From assembly GCF_017354985.1 (NCBI RefSeq), contig NZ_CP071501.1:1879501-1943500 (forward strand): 64,000 nt of DNA. The letters are read 5' to 3'. A model generated the notes under the pieces. It saw only the letters and a list, made by a program, of their open reading frames with translations. It was not told where the DNA came from and did not search any database. Positions 27,206 through 36,772 of the stretch are shown piece after piece. This DNA is from Shewanella cyperi. Its GTDB lineage: Bacteria; Pseudomonadota; Gammaproteobacteria; Enterobacterales; Shewanellaceae. Numbering within the stretch: the stretch's first letter is position 1; each line of letters begins with the position of its first letter. Position numbers and translations under genes: made by a program.

Positions 27206-27610
27206 ATGTACCAGGGAAGTTGTCTTTGTGGTGAGGTGACCCTGACGCTGTCAGGGCCCATTGATGCCATTATTCATTGTCATTGTTCAAAGTGCCGAAA
27301 AAACAGCGGCACCGCCTACGCCACCAACGGTTTTATCCGGACCCAAGATCTGCTCATTACCACCGGGCTGGACGCCATAGGCTTTTTTGAAACCTCACCC
27401 GGAAAGCGGCGCCACTTTTGTAAACTGTGCGCCTCACCCATCTACAGCAGTAATGCCTTGGCGCCGGATAAACTCAGATTACGGCTGGGAATTTTGGACT
27501 CGGACATAGTCGAAAGGCCGCTATCCCATAACTTTGTCTCGTCAAAGGCAAACTGGGACGATTTGGACGCTGAGCTGCCCAGATATGACGCCCACGAACC
27601 TGGGCGTTAA
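27206..27610 (+). CDS. GFA/CENP-V family zinc-binding protein
   Basis: 134 aa. Cysteine motifs of the fold are visible: SCLCGEV (about 5-11), CHCSKCRKNSG (about 29-39) and FCKLCAS (about 71-77), which bind two zinc ions. The family was named after a Paracoccus protein once thought to catalyse the glutathione-formaldehyde adduct reaction, but activity of most members is unproven. Cytoplasmic. A second, diverged member lies at 30168. Confidence 0.88.
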   Translation: MYQGSCLCGEVTLTLSGPIDAIIHCHCSKCRKNSGTAYATNGFIRTQDLLITTGLDAIGFFETSPGKRRHFCKLCASPIYSSNALAPDKLRLRLGILDSDIVERPLSHNFVSSKANWDDLDAELPRYDAHEPGR

Positions 27611-27721
27611 TCAATCTCATGCTGGTGGGATGCCAACAAATTGAACCATAAAACATTCAAATATAAAAAATTGAAATAAAAAGAGTTTAAGTCAAATAAT
27701 TGCAATCCGGCAGGAGCAGAG

Positions 27722-28453
27722 ATGGATAAAGTTGTCATAGTCACAGGTGGTGGCCGTGGAATAGGTGCCGCCACCTGCAAATTGCTGGCCGGACAAGGTT
27801 ATGCCGTGTGTGTGAATTACCGCGCGGATAAGACCAGTGCCGAACAGGTGGTGGCCGAGATACGCCGGGCTGGGGGCAGGGCATTTGCGTTTCAGGCGGA
27901 CGTGTCGCTGGAAGCTGAAGTGGAGGCCTTGTTTGATGCCACGCTTAAGACCTATGGCAGCGTCACTCATCTGGTGAATAACGCCGGAGTGCTGTTCACC
28001 CAGATGCCTCTGGTGGAGATGAGTCTTGAGCGTTTTAACAAGGTGATGGCGGCCAATGTTGGCAGCTGTTTTTTGTGCTCAAGGGCCTTCCTCAGAAGAG
28101 TGCAGGGGCCGGGAGCCATAGTGAACGTGTCTTCGGCGGCGGCGCGCACCGGCTCGCCCTTTGAATACGTGGACTATGCGGCATCCAAGGGGGCCATGGA
28201 TACCCTCACCAAGGGGCTGGCGCTGGAGGTGGCGGGCCAGGGCATTCGGGTCAACGCCGTCAGGCCGGGTTTTATCCATACCGATATGCATGCCGACGGC
28301 GGCGAGCCCGGACGGGTGGAGCGGCTGGCGGCGCAGATTCCGCTCAAACGCGGTGGCCAGCCACTGGAGGTGGCCAATGCCATACTCTGGCTGCTGTCGG
28401 ACGAGGCATCCTATGTGACCGGATCTTTTATCGATTTGGCAGGTGGCAGATAA
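27722..28453 (+). CDS. Short-chain dehydrogenase/reductase (YgfF-like)
   Basis: 243 aa Rossmann-fold SDR: TGGGRGIG cofactor motif (residues 8-15), NNAG (about 87-90), catalytic Ser in VNVSSA and Tyr/Lys in YAASK. The C-terminal segment IHTDMHADGGEPGRVERL and IPLKRGGQPLEVA closely resembles YgfF-type NAD(P)-binding oxidoreductases. Substrate unknown. CAGGAGC ribosome site directly upstream; the region before it is AT-rich and probably holds the promoter. Confidence 0.9.
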   Translation: MDKVVIVTGGGRGIGAATCKLLAGQGYAVCVNYRADKTSAEQVVAEIRRAGGRAFAFQADVSLEAEVEALFDATLKTYGSVTHLVNNAGVLFTQMPLVEMSLERFNKVMAANVGSCFLCSRAFLRRVQGPGAIVNVSSAAARTGSPFEYVDYAASKGAMDTLTKGLALEVAGQGIRVNAVRPGFIHTDMHADGGEPGRVERLAAQIPLKRGGQPLEVANAILWLLSDEASYVTGSFIDLAGGR

Positions 28454-28548
28454 GGGCCTGAAATAATGGCCAAAGGCATCAAACCGATGCAGTTATGTGA
28501 GATAGCCGGCTTAAATGTCAGAGCGAATGAGCTCAAGGGAGACAAACC

Positions 28549-29580
28549 ATGCAAGTGACCCGCAAACAGCTGTCGGATGCCGTTGAGGCGCAGATTATTT
28601 CCGCCGGGCAGGCCGATGCCCTTTATGCCTTCCTTAGTGCAAGGTCACAGGACGCGCCCAGGTTTTCCTTCACCCATGTGCTTTATTACCTCGGGGGCAT
28701 GATAGCCATAGGCGCCATGACCCTGTTTATGAATCTGGGTTGGGAAAACTTCGGCGGCGCCGGCATAGTGCTGATTTCAATTCTGTATGCGGCGATGGGA
28801 TTAACCATCACCCACCAGCTTGCCGCCCGCAGCCTCAATATTCCCGCCGGTATTTGCGCGGTATTTGTGGTGTGCCTGACGCCGCTCGCCATTTACGGCC
28901 TGCAGCAATGGCTTGGTGTCTGGCCAGATGACAGTGTGTATCGTGATTATCACAGGTATATCCGTTGGCACTGGTTGTATATGGAGCTCGGCACCTTGGC
29001 TGTGGGCACCCTGGTGGCTTGGCGCTACAAATACCCCTTCCTTATCATGCCTATAGCGGCGACGCTCTGGTATATGACCATGGATATCAGTGCCATGATT
29101 TCCGGCGGCGATTTTGATTGGGAATTGCGGTCTCTGGTGTCCATGTACAGCGGCCTGCTGATGATAGCCCTGGCCTTTTGGGTCGATATCAGGGCCAGAC
29201 ACAAGGCCGATTATGCCTTCTGGATTTATATCTTCGGGGTTATCGCCTTCTGGGGCGGACTCTCGATGCAGGACTCAGACAGTGAGTTATCCAAGTTTCT
29301 GTATTTCTCAATCAATCTGCTGATGATTGGCATCGGTGTTATTTTGGTTCGGCGGGTATTTGTGGTCTTCGGTGCATTGGGCGCCTGCGGCTATCTGGGC
29401 TATTTGGCCTCCGATATCTTCAAGGACAGCTGGCTATTCCCGGTGGCGCTGACGGCCATAGGACTCGGGGTGATATATCTGGGGATCCTGTGGCAGAAGC
29501 ATGAAAAGAGCCTCACCCACAGAGCCAGGCAGTGGCTGCCCGAATCCTTGCGGGAGTTATTGGAAGCCAGAAGCCTGTGA
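28549..29580 (+). CDS. DUF2157-like polytopic membrane protein
   Basis: 343 aa. A soluble N-terminal segment (about 1-40, ending ARSQDAPRFSF) precedes about nine hydrophobic helices, then a charged C-terminal tail (HEKSLTHRARQWLPESLRELLEAR). The arrangement resembles DUF2157 proteins, whose function is unknown. Stands alone between the SDR and GNAT genes, about 100 bp from each. Confidence 0.7.
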   Translation: MQVTRKQLSDAVEAQIISAGQADALYAFLSARSQDAPRFSFTHVLYYLGGMIAIGAMTLFMNLGWENFGGAGIVLISILYAAMGLTITHQLAARSLNIPAGICAVFVVCLTPLAIYGLQQWLGVWPDDSVYRDYHRYIRWHWLYMELGTLAVGTLVAWRYKYPFLIMPIAATLWYMTMDISAMISGGDFDWELRSLVSMYSGLLMIALAFWVDIRARHKADYAFWIYIFGVIAFWGGLSMQDSDSELSKFLYFSINLLMIGIGVILVRRVFVVFGALGACGYLGYLASDIFKDSWLFPVALTAIGLGVIYLGILWQKHEKSLTHRARQWLPESLRELLEARSL

Positions 29581-29702
29581 CTTTTGGCTGGGCAGCATGG
29601 CTCAGCAACATGGCTCAGATGCAATTGGCCGGCGAAATTGTTGAAGGATTGCCCGGACACTGCGCCTTAAATCGATTGGCTTAAACAGGACAGGATAAGC
29701 GT

Positions 29703-30122
29703 ATGACCTCAATGACTTTTGAATTCAGGGATGCACCACCGGCAGTCGCCGAGTTTGCGGCACTGCGCACCCTGGTGGGTTGGAACAATCCCACTGCCGA
29801 CCTGTTGGCCGCCAGCATAGAGAATTCGCGATATTGGGTATCGGTTTTCAGTGAACGGCAGTTGGTGGGAACTGGGAGGGTTATAGGGGACGGCGCCATG
29901 TATTTCTATATTCAGGACCTCATTGTGCATCCCGCGTATCAGGGGCAGGGCTTGGGCAAGCAGATGATGGACAGGATAGAAGCCTATTTGGCGTCGGTGT
30001 GCCGAAGCGGTGCCACCGTAGGGTTGCTGGCCGCCAGAGGCAAGGAAGGTTTTTACGATAGCTTCGGTTATGCCAGGCGCGATGGCGAGTCGCTTGGTTT
30101 GGGTATGTGCCGTTTTGTTTAA
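29703..30122 (+). CDS. GNAT family N-acetyltransferase
   Basis: 139 aa, a single GNAT domain. Acetyl-CoA binding motif A is DLIVHPAYQGQGLGKQMMDRIEAYL (residues about 75-99, with Q-x-x-G-L-G), followed by the motif B region AARGKEGFYDSFGYARR. Typical substrate is a primary amine, but nothing in the sequence or neighbours identifies it. Confidence 0.9.
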   Translation: MTSMTFEFRDAPPAVAEFAALRTLVGWNNPTADLLAASIENSRYWVSVFSERQLVGTGRVIGDGAMYFYIQDLIVHPAYQGQGLGKQMMDRIEAYLASVCRSGATVGLLAARGKEGFYDSFGYARRDGESLGLGMCRFV

Positions 30123-30167
30123 CCTGTTAATGCCGAAAGGCTGTCGAGCCTCAAGTTGGAGTAATGC

Positions 30168-30569
30168 ATGTATCGAAAAATCGGTGACACGGAAATCAAC
30201 CCCCTGCACAGGGCCAGCTGCCATTGCGGCGCGGTTGAGTTGGAATTGACCTTGCCCTTTGGCGTGGAAAATCCGCGCCGCTGCGACTGCTCCATTTGCC
30301 GCCGAAAGGGCGCCATAGTGGCGTCGGTTAAGCTGGACGGCATCAGGATTATCAAGGGCGCCGAGGTGCTCAAGCTGTACCAGTTCAACACCATGACTGC
30401 CAAGCATTATTTTTGCTCCATCTGCGGCGTCTATACCCATCATCAACGCCGCTCCAACCCTGAGGAATATGGCTATAATCTCGGCTGCCTGGAGGGAGTA
30501 AACCCATTTGACCTCGGTGACGTCGTGACCAATGACGGGATCAATCACCCGGCGGACAGAAGCTTATGA
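30168..30569 (+). CDS. Second GFA/CENP-V family zinc-binding protein
   Basis: 133 aa. Zinc-site cysteines: SCHCGAVEL (about 17-25), CDCSICRRKGA (about 39-49) and FCSICGVYTHH (about 83-93). Compared with the member at 27206 the third motif has the extended CSICGVYTHHQRRSNP form, which defines a different subgroup of the family, so the two are not recent duplicates. Function unproven for either. Confidence 0.88.
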   Translation: MYRKIGDTEINPLHRASCHCGAVELELTLPFGVENPRRCDCSICRRKGAIVASVKLDGIRIIKGAEVLKLYQFNTMTAKHYFCSICGVYTHHQRRSNPEEYGYNLGCLEGVNPFDLGDVVTNDGINHPADRSL

Positions 30570-30650
30570 TCAAAATGCGATGGGCTTATGCGATAGCGTC
30601 TTGGCTCTCAGCCGATTATGCATAGGATTGAGAGAGGAAGAGTTAAAGCA

Positions 30651-31172
30651 ATGGGGCACAGAGAGATTTCGGTGGTGAAATATGACCCTGCCTGGCCCCG
30701 ATTATTTGAACAGGAGAAAGTGGCTCTTCAGCAGGCACTTGGTACCAATGCCCTGGAGATCCACCATATGGGCAGTACCTCGGTCGAGGGGCTCGCCGCC
30801 AAACCCATATTGGATATTCTGATAGCCGTTCATTCTCTGGCTGAGGTTGACGGCTGCGAGCACGCCATGACGGCCCTGGGCTATGAGGCCAAGGGTGAGA
30901 ACGGCATCCCCGGGCGGCGCTACTTCAGAAAGGGCGGTGCCAGACGGACCCATCATATCCACGTATTTCGGGCAGGCGATGCGCAAGTGCTGCGCCATCT
31001 GGCCTTTCGGGACTATCTGAGGGCACATCCTGATGTGGTGCAGGCCTATGCCGGTTTGAAAATGGCACTCGCCGCCGAGCACTGGCACGACGCCAAGTCC
31101 TATCAGGCAGGAAAAGATGCTTTCATAGGTCAACACGAGACCTTGGCGCTGGCTTGGTATACCCGCCGCTAA
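30651..31172 (+). CDS. GrpB family protein
   Basis: 173 aa from ATG 30651; an in-frame ATG 33 bp upstream is less likely because the family begins close to the VVKYDPAWPRLFEQEK motif. Also visible: IHHMGSTSVEGLAAKPILDI and RRTHHIHVF, the nucleotidyltransferase-like signature of GrpB/UPF0157 (often fused to dephospho-CoA kinase in other bacteria). Predicted fold is a minimal nucleotidyltransferase; its substrate is unknown. Last gene of the small-gene accessory run. Confidence 0.88.
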   Translation: MGHREISVVKYDPAWPRLFEQEKVALQQALGTNALEIHHMGSTSVEGLAAKPILDILIAVHSLAEVDGCEHAMTALGYEAKGENGIPGRRYFRKGGARRTHHIHVFRAGDAQVLRHLAFRDYLRAHPDVVQAYAGLKMALAAEHWHDAKSYQAGKDAFIGQHETLALAWYTRR

Positions 31173-31258
31173 CGAAACCGCCTGGTCCCGGAAAAAGCGA
31201 AAATTGTCATCAGCTTCTGCTATCTTGACCGCTGAAGGCTTTTTCAGGGAGAGACCCC

Positions 31259-33154
31259 ATGGTCGAACGTATTACCGCCATGTTGGCACTGATAGGGGTA
31301 CTGTCACTGCTGTGCCAGTGGCTGGGATGGAAGCTCAGGGTGCCGGCGATCTTGCCTTTGCTGCTGTGCGGTTTGCTGCTCGGGCCCGGTGTGGGACTGC
31401 TCGATCCCGATGCCCTGTTCGGTTATCTGCTGTTTCCAATAATTTCCCTTGGGGTTGCCGTCATACTGTTCGAGGGGGCGCTGACACTCAATTTCAACGA
31501 AATCAAAGACTATGGCCGGATGGTGACCCACTTGGTCACTTTGGGCATGCTGATCACCTGGGGCTGTATCAGCTTGGCTACCCGCATTTTTCTTGAGTTT
31601 GACTGGTCGCTGGCGCTCTTGTTTGGCGCCCTGGTGGTGGTCACAGGCCCAACCGTGATAGTCCCCATGCTGCGCAGCGTCCGGCCCCATTCCCAGCTGG
31701 CCGGGATCCTGCGGTGGGAAGGGATAGTCATAGATCCCATTGGCGCCATGTTGGCGGTGCTGGTATTTGAATTTATCAGTGTCAGCAACAATCAAACCAC
31801 ACATTTGCTCACCGCTCTGGGATCCATGCTGGGGCTGGGGATTGGGCTCGGTGTCCTGTCGGGCTATGGCATTGGATGGGTGCTGCGGCGGGATCTCTTG
31901 CCCCATTACCTGAAAAATACCGCGGTATTGACTGTGATGCTCGGCACCTTTGTCGGCTCCAACCTGCTGCAGGAAGAGTCCGGCCTGCTGACCGTCACCG
32001 TTATGGGGATTTGGCTGGCCAATATGCGCGGGGTGGACATTGAATCCATTCTGGAGTTCAAGGAAACCCTGACAGTGCTGCTGATCTCGGCGCTGTTTAT
32101 TTTGCTGGCGGCACGGCTGGATTCCAATGCCATGCTGGATCTGGGCTGGGGCGGCTTGGCCGTGTTGTTGGTGGCCATGTTGATAGCCAGACCGCTGTGC
32201 GTGTGGGTGTCCGGCATAGGCACCTCACTGGGGGCGAGGGAGAAGTGGTTTCTTAGCTGGGTGGCGCCACGGGGGATAGTGGCCGCGGCCGTATCTTCCC
32301 TGTTCGCCATCAAACTGGAGGCCAGGCAGGTGCCGGGGGCCGACAATCTGGTGCCCCTGGTGTTCCTTATCATCATAGGTACAGTGGTTATTCAGAGTTT
32401 AACCGCCGGGCGCTGGGCGCGGATGCTGAATGTCAGGGCGGGTTCTGCTCAGGGGCTACTTATCTTTGGAGCCTCCTCTTTTGCCCGGGATCTGGCCAAG
32501 CTGCTGTTGGCGCGCAATATCCGTGTGGTGCTGAGCGACACCAACTGGAACAACATCCGCCTGGCAAGGATGGACAATATCCCTGTGTATTTCGGCAATC
32601 CCGCCTCTGAGCATGCCGAAACCTATCTCGATCTGACCGGCATAGGCAGGGTATTGGTGATGTCGCCCTACAAGCAGCTTAACCCCTTGGTCAGCTTTCA
32701 TTTTCAGGACTATTACGGCCGTAACAAGGTGTTTGGCCTGAATAATATGGAACCCGGCAGTGCCCGTCATCAAGCCTCCGAGGCTTATATGAAGCGCCTG
32801 TGCCTGTTCGGTGAGGGGGTTTCTTACGCCAAAATGGCCAGCCTGATGGCCAAGGGCGCCATTATCAAGAGCACCAATTTGCGGGATAACTTTACCCTGA
32901 GCGATTTCAAACAGCGTTATGGCGATACAGTGCTGCCTTTGGTGTATCTCAAAAATGACAAACTCTTTGTCGTCACAGGCACGGAGCAGTTGCCGCAATC
33001 TGGCATAGAGCTGCTGAGTCTGATCCCACTGGAAGCTCAGCAGTGTGCCAAAGAGCAGCAGGAGAAACTGCAGCAGGAATTGGAGCGGACGCAGCAAACG
33101 GAGGTGGAGCAGGCAAGGGCGGAAGACAGGGAAGGACAGATGCCCGCCGGCTGA
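31259..33154 (+). CDS. NhaP-type Na+(K+)/H+ antiporter with TrkA-N domain
   Basis: 631 aa. About twelve membrane helices in the first 400 residues with CPA1 features (ILPLLLCGLLLGPGVGLL, then VVVTGPTVIVPML, with the family's polar TGPT helix break). Residues about 400-520 form a TrkA-N/RCK Rossmann domain (LLIFGASSFARDLAKLLL), and the Gln/Glu-rich tail after 600 is probably disordered. Likely exchanges Na+ or K+ for protons in pH or salt homeostasis. Stands alone, with a strong terminator after it. Confidence 0.9.
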   Translation: MVERITAMLALIGVLSLLCQWLGWKLRVPAILPLLLCGLLLGPGVGLLDPDALFGYLLFPIISLGVAVILFEGALTLNFNEIKDYGRMVTHLVTLGMLITWGCISLATRIFLEFDWSLALLFGALVVVTGPTVIVPMLRSVRPHSQLAGILRWEGIVIDPIGAMLAVLVFEFISVSNNQTTHLLTALGSMLGLGIGLGVLSGYGIGWVLRRDLLPHYLKNTAVLTVMLGTFVGSNLLQEESGLLTVTVMGIWLANMRGVDIESILEFKETLTVLLISALFILLAARLDSNAMLDLGWGGLAVLLVAMLIARPLCVWVSGIGTSLGAREKWFLSWVAPRGIVAAAVSSLFAIKLEARQVPGADNLVPLVFLIIIGTVVIQSLTAGRWARMLNVRAGSAQGLLIFGASSFARDLAKLLLARNIRVVLSDTNWNNIRLARMDNIPVYFGNPASEHAETYLDLTGIGRVLVMSPYKQLNPLVSFHFQDYYGRNKVFGLNNMEPGSARHQASEAYMKRLCLFGEGVSYAKMASLMAKGAIIKSTNLRDNFTLSDFKQRYGDTVLPLVYLKNDKLFVVTGTEQLPQSGIELLSLIPLEAQQCAKEQQEKLQQELERTQQTEVEQARAEDREGQMPAG

Positions 33155-33192
33155 GTTCATTTGTTTGCTTTGGAGTGAGAGTGCCTGAATAT

Positions 33193-33222
33193 AAAAGCGG
33201 CGCCCTGGGGCGCCGCTTTTTC
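33193..33222. terminator. Strong bidirectional terminator
   Basis: AAAAGCGGCGCC-CTGG-GGCGCCGCTTTT, a 12-bp stem with A/T flanks, between the convergent antiporter and fadE genes; serves both. Confidence 0.93.
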
Positions 33223-33273
33223 TTCACTTCAACTTTTTACTTCAATCGGGCTTGGCTTGATTTGGGGTAGGGA

Positions 33274-35721
33274 TCAAGCAGCCTGCTCCTGGCGTTTGCC
33301 TGGCAGGGTTTGGGCCATCAACTCTTCGGGCGCAAAGTCATCCACGTTGATGGACTTGAGGCGACCAATTTCGGCTTTTTCCAGCAGGGCGATTTCTGCA
33401 TCGCTCAACACACCCAGAGCCTTGCCTTCGGCTGCAACCTTATCCAGCCACATGAAGGGCAGACGCTTGCCGGCGGCCTTGCAGACTTTCTCGTACAGCG
33501 GCTCGGCGGCCAGTATGTCCTTGAAGGTCTGTTCCTGAACACCGACAGGGTTATTGTCGCAGTTTTCCCAGAACTGACCTTGGCCAAGACGTTCACGGCT
33601 GGCGCAAGGGGTCTGCATTATCTTGGCGACCTTGTGATCCAGCACATCGCTTGGACGCTTCAGCGGACGGCCGAAGGGGAACAGCAGTACCCGCAGAACA
33701 CCACCCAAACCGGCAGGGAAGTTGTCCAGCAGTTCATCCAGTGATGATTGCAGCTTGTGCAGCGCATCTTCCACGGCCCATTGCACCAGTGGCAGATCGT
33801 CGCTCTGACGGCCTTCATCCTGGTAACGCTTAAGGGTGGCAGAGGCCAGGTACAGCTGGCTTAGCAGATCGCCGAGACGGGCAGAAATACGCTCTTTACG
33901 CTTGAGGTTACCGCCCAGGGTCGCCATCGCCAGATCCGACAGCAGGGCCAGGTTGGCACTGAAGCGGTTCATGTGCTGATAGTAACGCTTGGTCTTGTCA
34001 CCGTAGGGCGCGTTGGAGAAACGGCTGCCGGTCAGGCCCATCCACACGCTGCGCACCAGGTTGCTGATGGTAAAGCCGATGTGACCGAACAGGGCGGCGT
34101 CGAACTTGTTCAGGCCCTGACGCACGTCGGTATCAAAGGCGGATTCCATCTCGGCCAGTACATAAGGATGGCAACGGATGGCACCCTGACCATAGATGAT
34201 CATTGAGCGGGTCAGGATGTTGGCACCTTCCACCGTGATGGCAATGGGAGCTGCCTGATAACCGCGGCCCAGATAGTTGTTGGGGCCAAGGCATACGCCC
34301 TTGCCGCCGTGGATATCCATGGCATCGATAACACACTTCTGCATGCGATCGGTCAGGTGGTACTTAACTATGGCGGAGATCACCGAAGGTTTTTCACCCA
34401 GATCGATACCCGTAGTGGTCAGGGCTGTTACCGCATCCATCAGGTAAGCGTTACCGCCGATACGGGCCATGGGCTCTTCAATGCCTTCCAGCTTGCCGAT
34501 GGGCAGCTTGAACTGGCGACGAATGCGGGCATAGGCACCGGTTGCCAGGGCGGCAGTCTTGATGCCACCGGCGGAGTTGGAGGGCAGGGTAATGCCACGA
34601 CCCACGGACAGACATTCAACCAGCATGCGCCAACCCTGGCCGGCCATCTTGGGACCACCAATGATAAAGCTTAAGGGTACGAATACGTCCTTGCCGAAGG
34701 TGGGGCCGTTTTGGAACATACAGTTCAGCGGGAAGTGGCGACGGCCGGTTTCCACGCCTTCCACGTCGGTGGGGATCAGGGCGCAGGTGATACCCAGCTC
34801 TTCCTCGCCGCCCAGCAGACGCTCGGGGTCACGCAGTTTAAAGGCCAGGCCCAGCACAGTGGCAATGGGGGCCAGGGTGATGTAGCGCTTGTTCCAGGTG
34901 AGTTTCATGCCGAGCACTTCTTCACCTTTCCACATGCCTTTGCAGACCACGCCGTAATCGGGGATGGAACCGGCATCGGAACCCGCTTCCGGGCTGGTCA
35001 GGGCAAAACAGGGCACTTCCTGACCCTTGGCCAGGCGTGGCAGGTAGTAATCCTGTTGCTCCTTGGTACCGTAGTGTTGCAGAAGCTCACCGGGGCCGAG
35101 GGAGTTGGGTACGCCCACGGTCGAGGCCAGCTCACTGGACACGCCGGCCAGCTTTTGCAGAACCCGGGATTGGGCATAGGCAGAGAATTCCAGGCCACCG
35201 AATTTCTTCTTGATGATCATGGCGAAGAAGCCGTTGTCCTTCAGGTATTGCCACACTTCGGGGGGCAAGTCCGCCAGCTGATGGGACACCTGATGCTCAT
35301 TGACCATGCGGCACACAGTGTTGACCGGACCGTCGATAAAGGCCTGCTCTTCGGCGCTCAGACGGGCCACAGGGTAATTGTGGAGCTTTTTCCAGTTGGG
35401 GTTACCGGCGAACAGATCCGCTTCCCACCAGGTGGTACCGGCTTCAATGGCTTCCTTTTCGGTGGAAGACATTTCCGGCATGATGCCGCGGTACAGTTTA
35501 AGCAGGGGACGGGTAAACAGGCTTTGGCGAATGCTGCTGATATTCAGTGGCAGGGCGATGGCCAGGAAGATAATGCCGCCTGTGGTGCCAACCAAATCCA
35601 GGGTCCAGCCTGCGGTCATCATTATGGCTGCCGCGAAGGTGGCAGTCAGCAGGGATACCCGCAGGTAAGCGCAGGCACCCAAGACCGCGATAAACGCGAT
35701 GATCCAGAGTAGGGTAATCAC
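33274..35721 (-). CDS. fadE: Acyl-CoA dehydrogenase FadE
   Basis: 815 aa from GTG 35721, chosen for the AGGAG 7 bp upstream and because it gives the E. coli FadE length (814 aa). Two hydrophobic helices at the N-terminus, then the acyl-CoA dehydrogenase domain ([18 protein letters not shown] flavin site, [15 protein letters not shown] near the active-site region) and the FadE-specific C-terminal domain. It performs the first oxidation of fatty-acid beta-oxidation. A promoter with a FadR-like operator in its spacer lies upstream. Confidence 0.96.
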   Translation of the reverse strand: MITLLWIIAFIAVLGACAYLRVSLLTATFAAAIMMTAGWTLDLVGTTGGIIFLAIALPLNISSIRQSLFTRPLLKLYRGIMPEMSSTEKEAIEAGTTWWEADLFAGNPNWKKLHNYPVARLSAEEQAFIDGPVNTVCRMVNEHQVSHQLADLPPEVWQYLKDNGFFAMIIKKKFGGLEFSAYAQSRVLQKLAGVSSELASTVGVPNSLGPGELLQHYGTKEQQDYYLPRLAKGQEVPCFALTSPEAGSDAGSIPDYGVVCKGMWKGEEVLGMKLTWNKRYITLAPIATVLGLAFKLRDPERLLGGEEELGITCALIPTDVEGVETGRRHFPLNCMFQNGPTFGKDVFVPLSFIIGGPKMAGQGWRMLVECLSVGRGITLPSNSAGGIKTAALATGAYARIRRQFKLPIGKLEGIEEPMARIGGNAYLMDAVTALTTTGIDLGEKPSVISAIVKYHLTDRMQKCVIDAMDIHGGKGVCLGPNNYLGRGYQAAPIAITVEGANILTRSMIIYGQGAIRCHPYVLAEMESAFDTDVRQGLNKFDAALFGHIGFTISNLVRSVWMGLTGSRFSNAPYGDKTKRYYQHMNRFSANLALLSDLAMATLGGNLKRKERISARLGDLLSQLYLASATLKRYQDEGRQSDDLPLVQWAVEDALHKLQSSLDELLDNFPAGLGGVLRVLLFPFGRPLKRPSDVLDHKVAKIMQTPCASRERLGQGQFWENCDNNPVGVQEQTFKDILAAEPLYEKVCKAAGKRLPFMWLDKVAAEGKALGVLSDAEIALLEKAEIGRLKSINVDDFAPEELMAQTLPGKRQEQAA

Positions 35722-35790
35722 TGTAGTTCTCCTTGTAACGCGACCTGTGTCCACCACGGGTCTGCAAAAATTAACGCGCTTCTGATCACA

Positions 35791-35818
35791 ATTATAGTCT
35801 GTGGTCAGACCTGTGTTG
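35791..35818 (-). promoter_or_regulatory. fadE promoter with FadR-like operator
   Basis: On the minus strand a perfect TATAAT (35791-35796) has a 17-bp spacer containing TGGTCAGACCT (35802-35812 read on the plus strand), whose GGTCxGACC core is the FadR consensus. The -35 hexamer (GCAACA) is weak. Known: FadR represses fad genes until long-chain acyl-CoA releases it. The site match is by eye. Confidence 0.65.
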
Positions 35819-35963
35819 CAGTAAAATTAAACCCAAGCGCAAGGGAACACAAGTGATTTTCAAACAATTGTTTAAATTTTTTGGAGGGTCACGGCTTTCC
35901 GATAAACAAGCCCAGGGGTTACAATCAGTTAATTGCATTTTTGCTGACAGGGTTTTGGAAAAG

Positions 35964-36752
35964 ATGTGTGAATTGCTGGCCATGAGCGCCAATGTGCCCA
36001 CAGATATTGTTTTCAGCTTTACCGGCCTGGCCGAACGTGGCGGCGTGACCGGTCCCCATGTGGACGGTTGGGGTATTACTTTTTACGAGGGTAAGGGCAG
36101 TCGCACCTTTAAGGATGCCCATCCCTCCAGCCAGTCCCTTATTGCCAGACTGATCAAATCCTATCCCATCAAGAGCGAGGTAGTGATCAGCCACATTCGT
36201 CAGGCCAACCGCGGTGAGGTGGCATTGGAAAATACCCACCCCTTCAGCCGCGAGCTGTGGGGTCGCTATTGGACCTATGCCCATAACGGTCAGTTGAGTG
36301 ATTATCTGCCACATTTTCCCGTCAGCCGCTTCCGACCCGTGGGCGATACCGACAGTGAGTTGGCGTTTTGCTGGTTGCTGGAGCAATTGGTCAAGCGCTT
36401 TGGCGATACCCCGCCCGAGGATATGCAGTCGGTGTTTCGTTATGCCGCGGCGTTGGCTGAGCAGATCCGCACCCTGGGTGTCTTTAATATGATCCTCACC
36501 GATGGCGAGCACCTGCTGTGTTTTTGCAGCAATAACCTGTGCCACATCACCCGCCGCGCCCCCTTTGGCAAGGCCAAGCTGATAGACACGGACGTGGTCA
36601 TAGATTTTGACAAGGAAACCACCCCCAAAGACGTGGTGACCGTCATTGCCACCCGGCCGCTGACCGACAACGAGGCCTGGCAGCTGATGACACCGGGGCA
36701 GTGGAAGTTGTTTGCCAGGGGTGAGCTTTTGTGTGAGGGGCAGCCGGGCTAA
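35964..36752 (+). CDS. yafJ: Class II glutamine amidotransferase YafJ
   Basis: 262 aa from ATG 35964, which exposes Cys2 (MCELLAMSAN) as the N-terminal nucleophile required by class II amidotransferases; the frame is open upstream but starting there would bury it. Further motifs: GWGITFYEG, ISHIRQANRGEVALENTHPF and YAHNGQL, as in PurF-type domains. It should hydrolyse glutamine to deliver ammonia, but no synthetase partner is encoded nearby and the acceptor is unknown. E. coli yafJ is likewise next to fadE. Confidence 0.93.
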   Translation: MCELLAMSANVPTDIVFSFTGLAERGGVTGPHVDGWGITFYEGKGSRTFKDAHPSSQSLIARLIKSYPIKSEVVISHIRQANRGEVALENTHPFSRELWGRYWTYAHNGQLSDYLPHFPVSRFRPVGDTDSELAFCWLLEQLVKRFGDTPPEDMQSVFRYAAALAEQIRTLGVFNMILTDGEHLLCFCSNNLCHITRRAPFGKAKLIDTDVVIDFDKETTPKDVVTVIATRPLTDNEAWQLMTPGQWKLFARGELLCEGQPG

Positions 36753-36772
36753 TGCCCGCTGCCTGCCAAAGA

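Noticed and set aside
25476-31172. Integrative element or prophage at tRNA-Asp
   Set aside because: No integrase, phage gene or repeat of the tRNA end found; only kept as a low-interest note.
34711-35712. 333-aa plus-strand frame
   Set aside because: Antisense to fadE.
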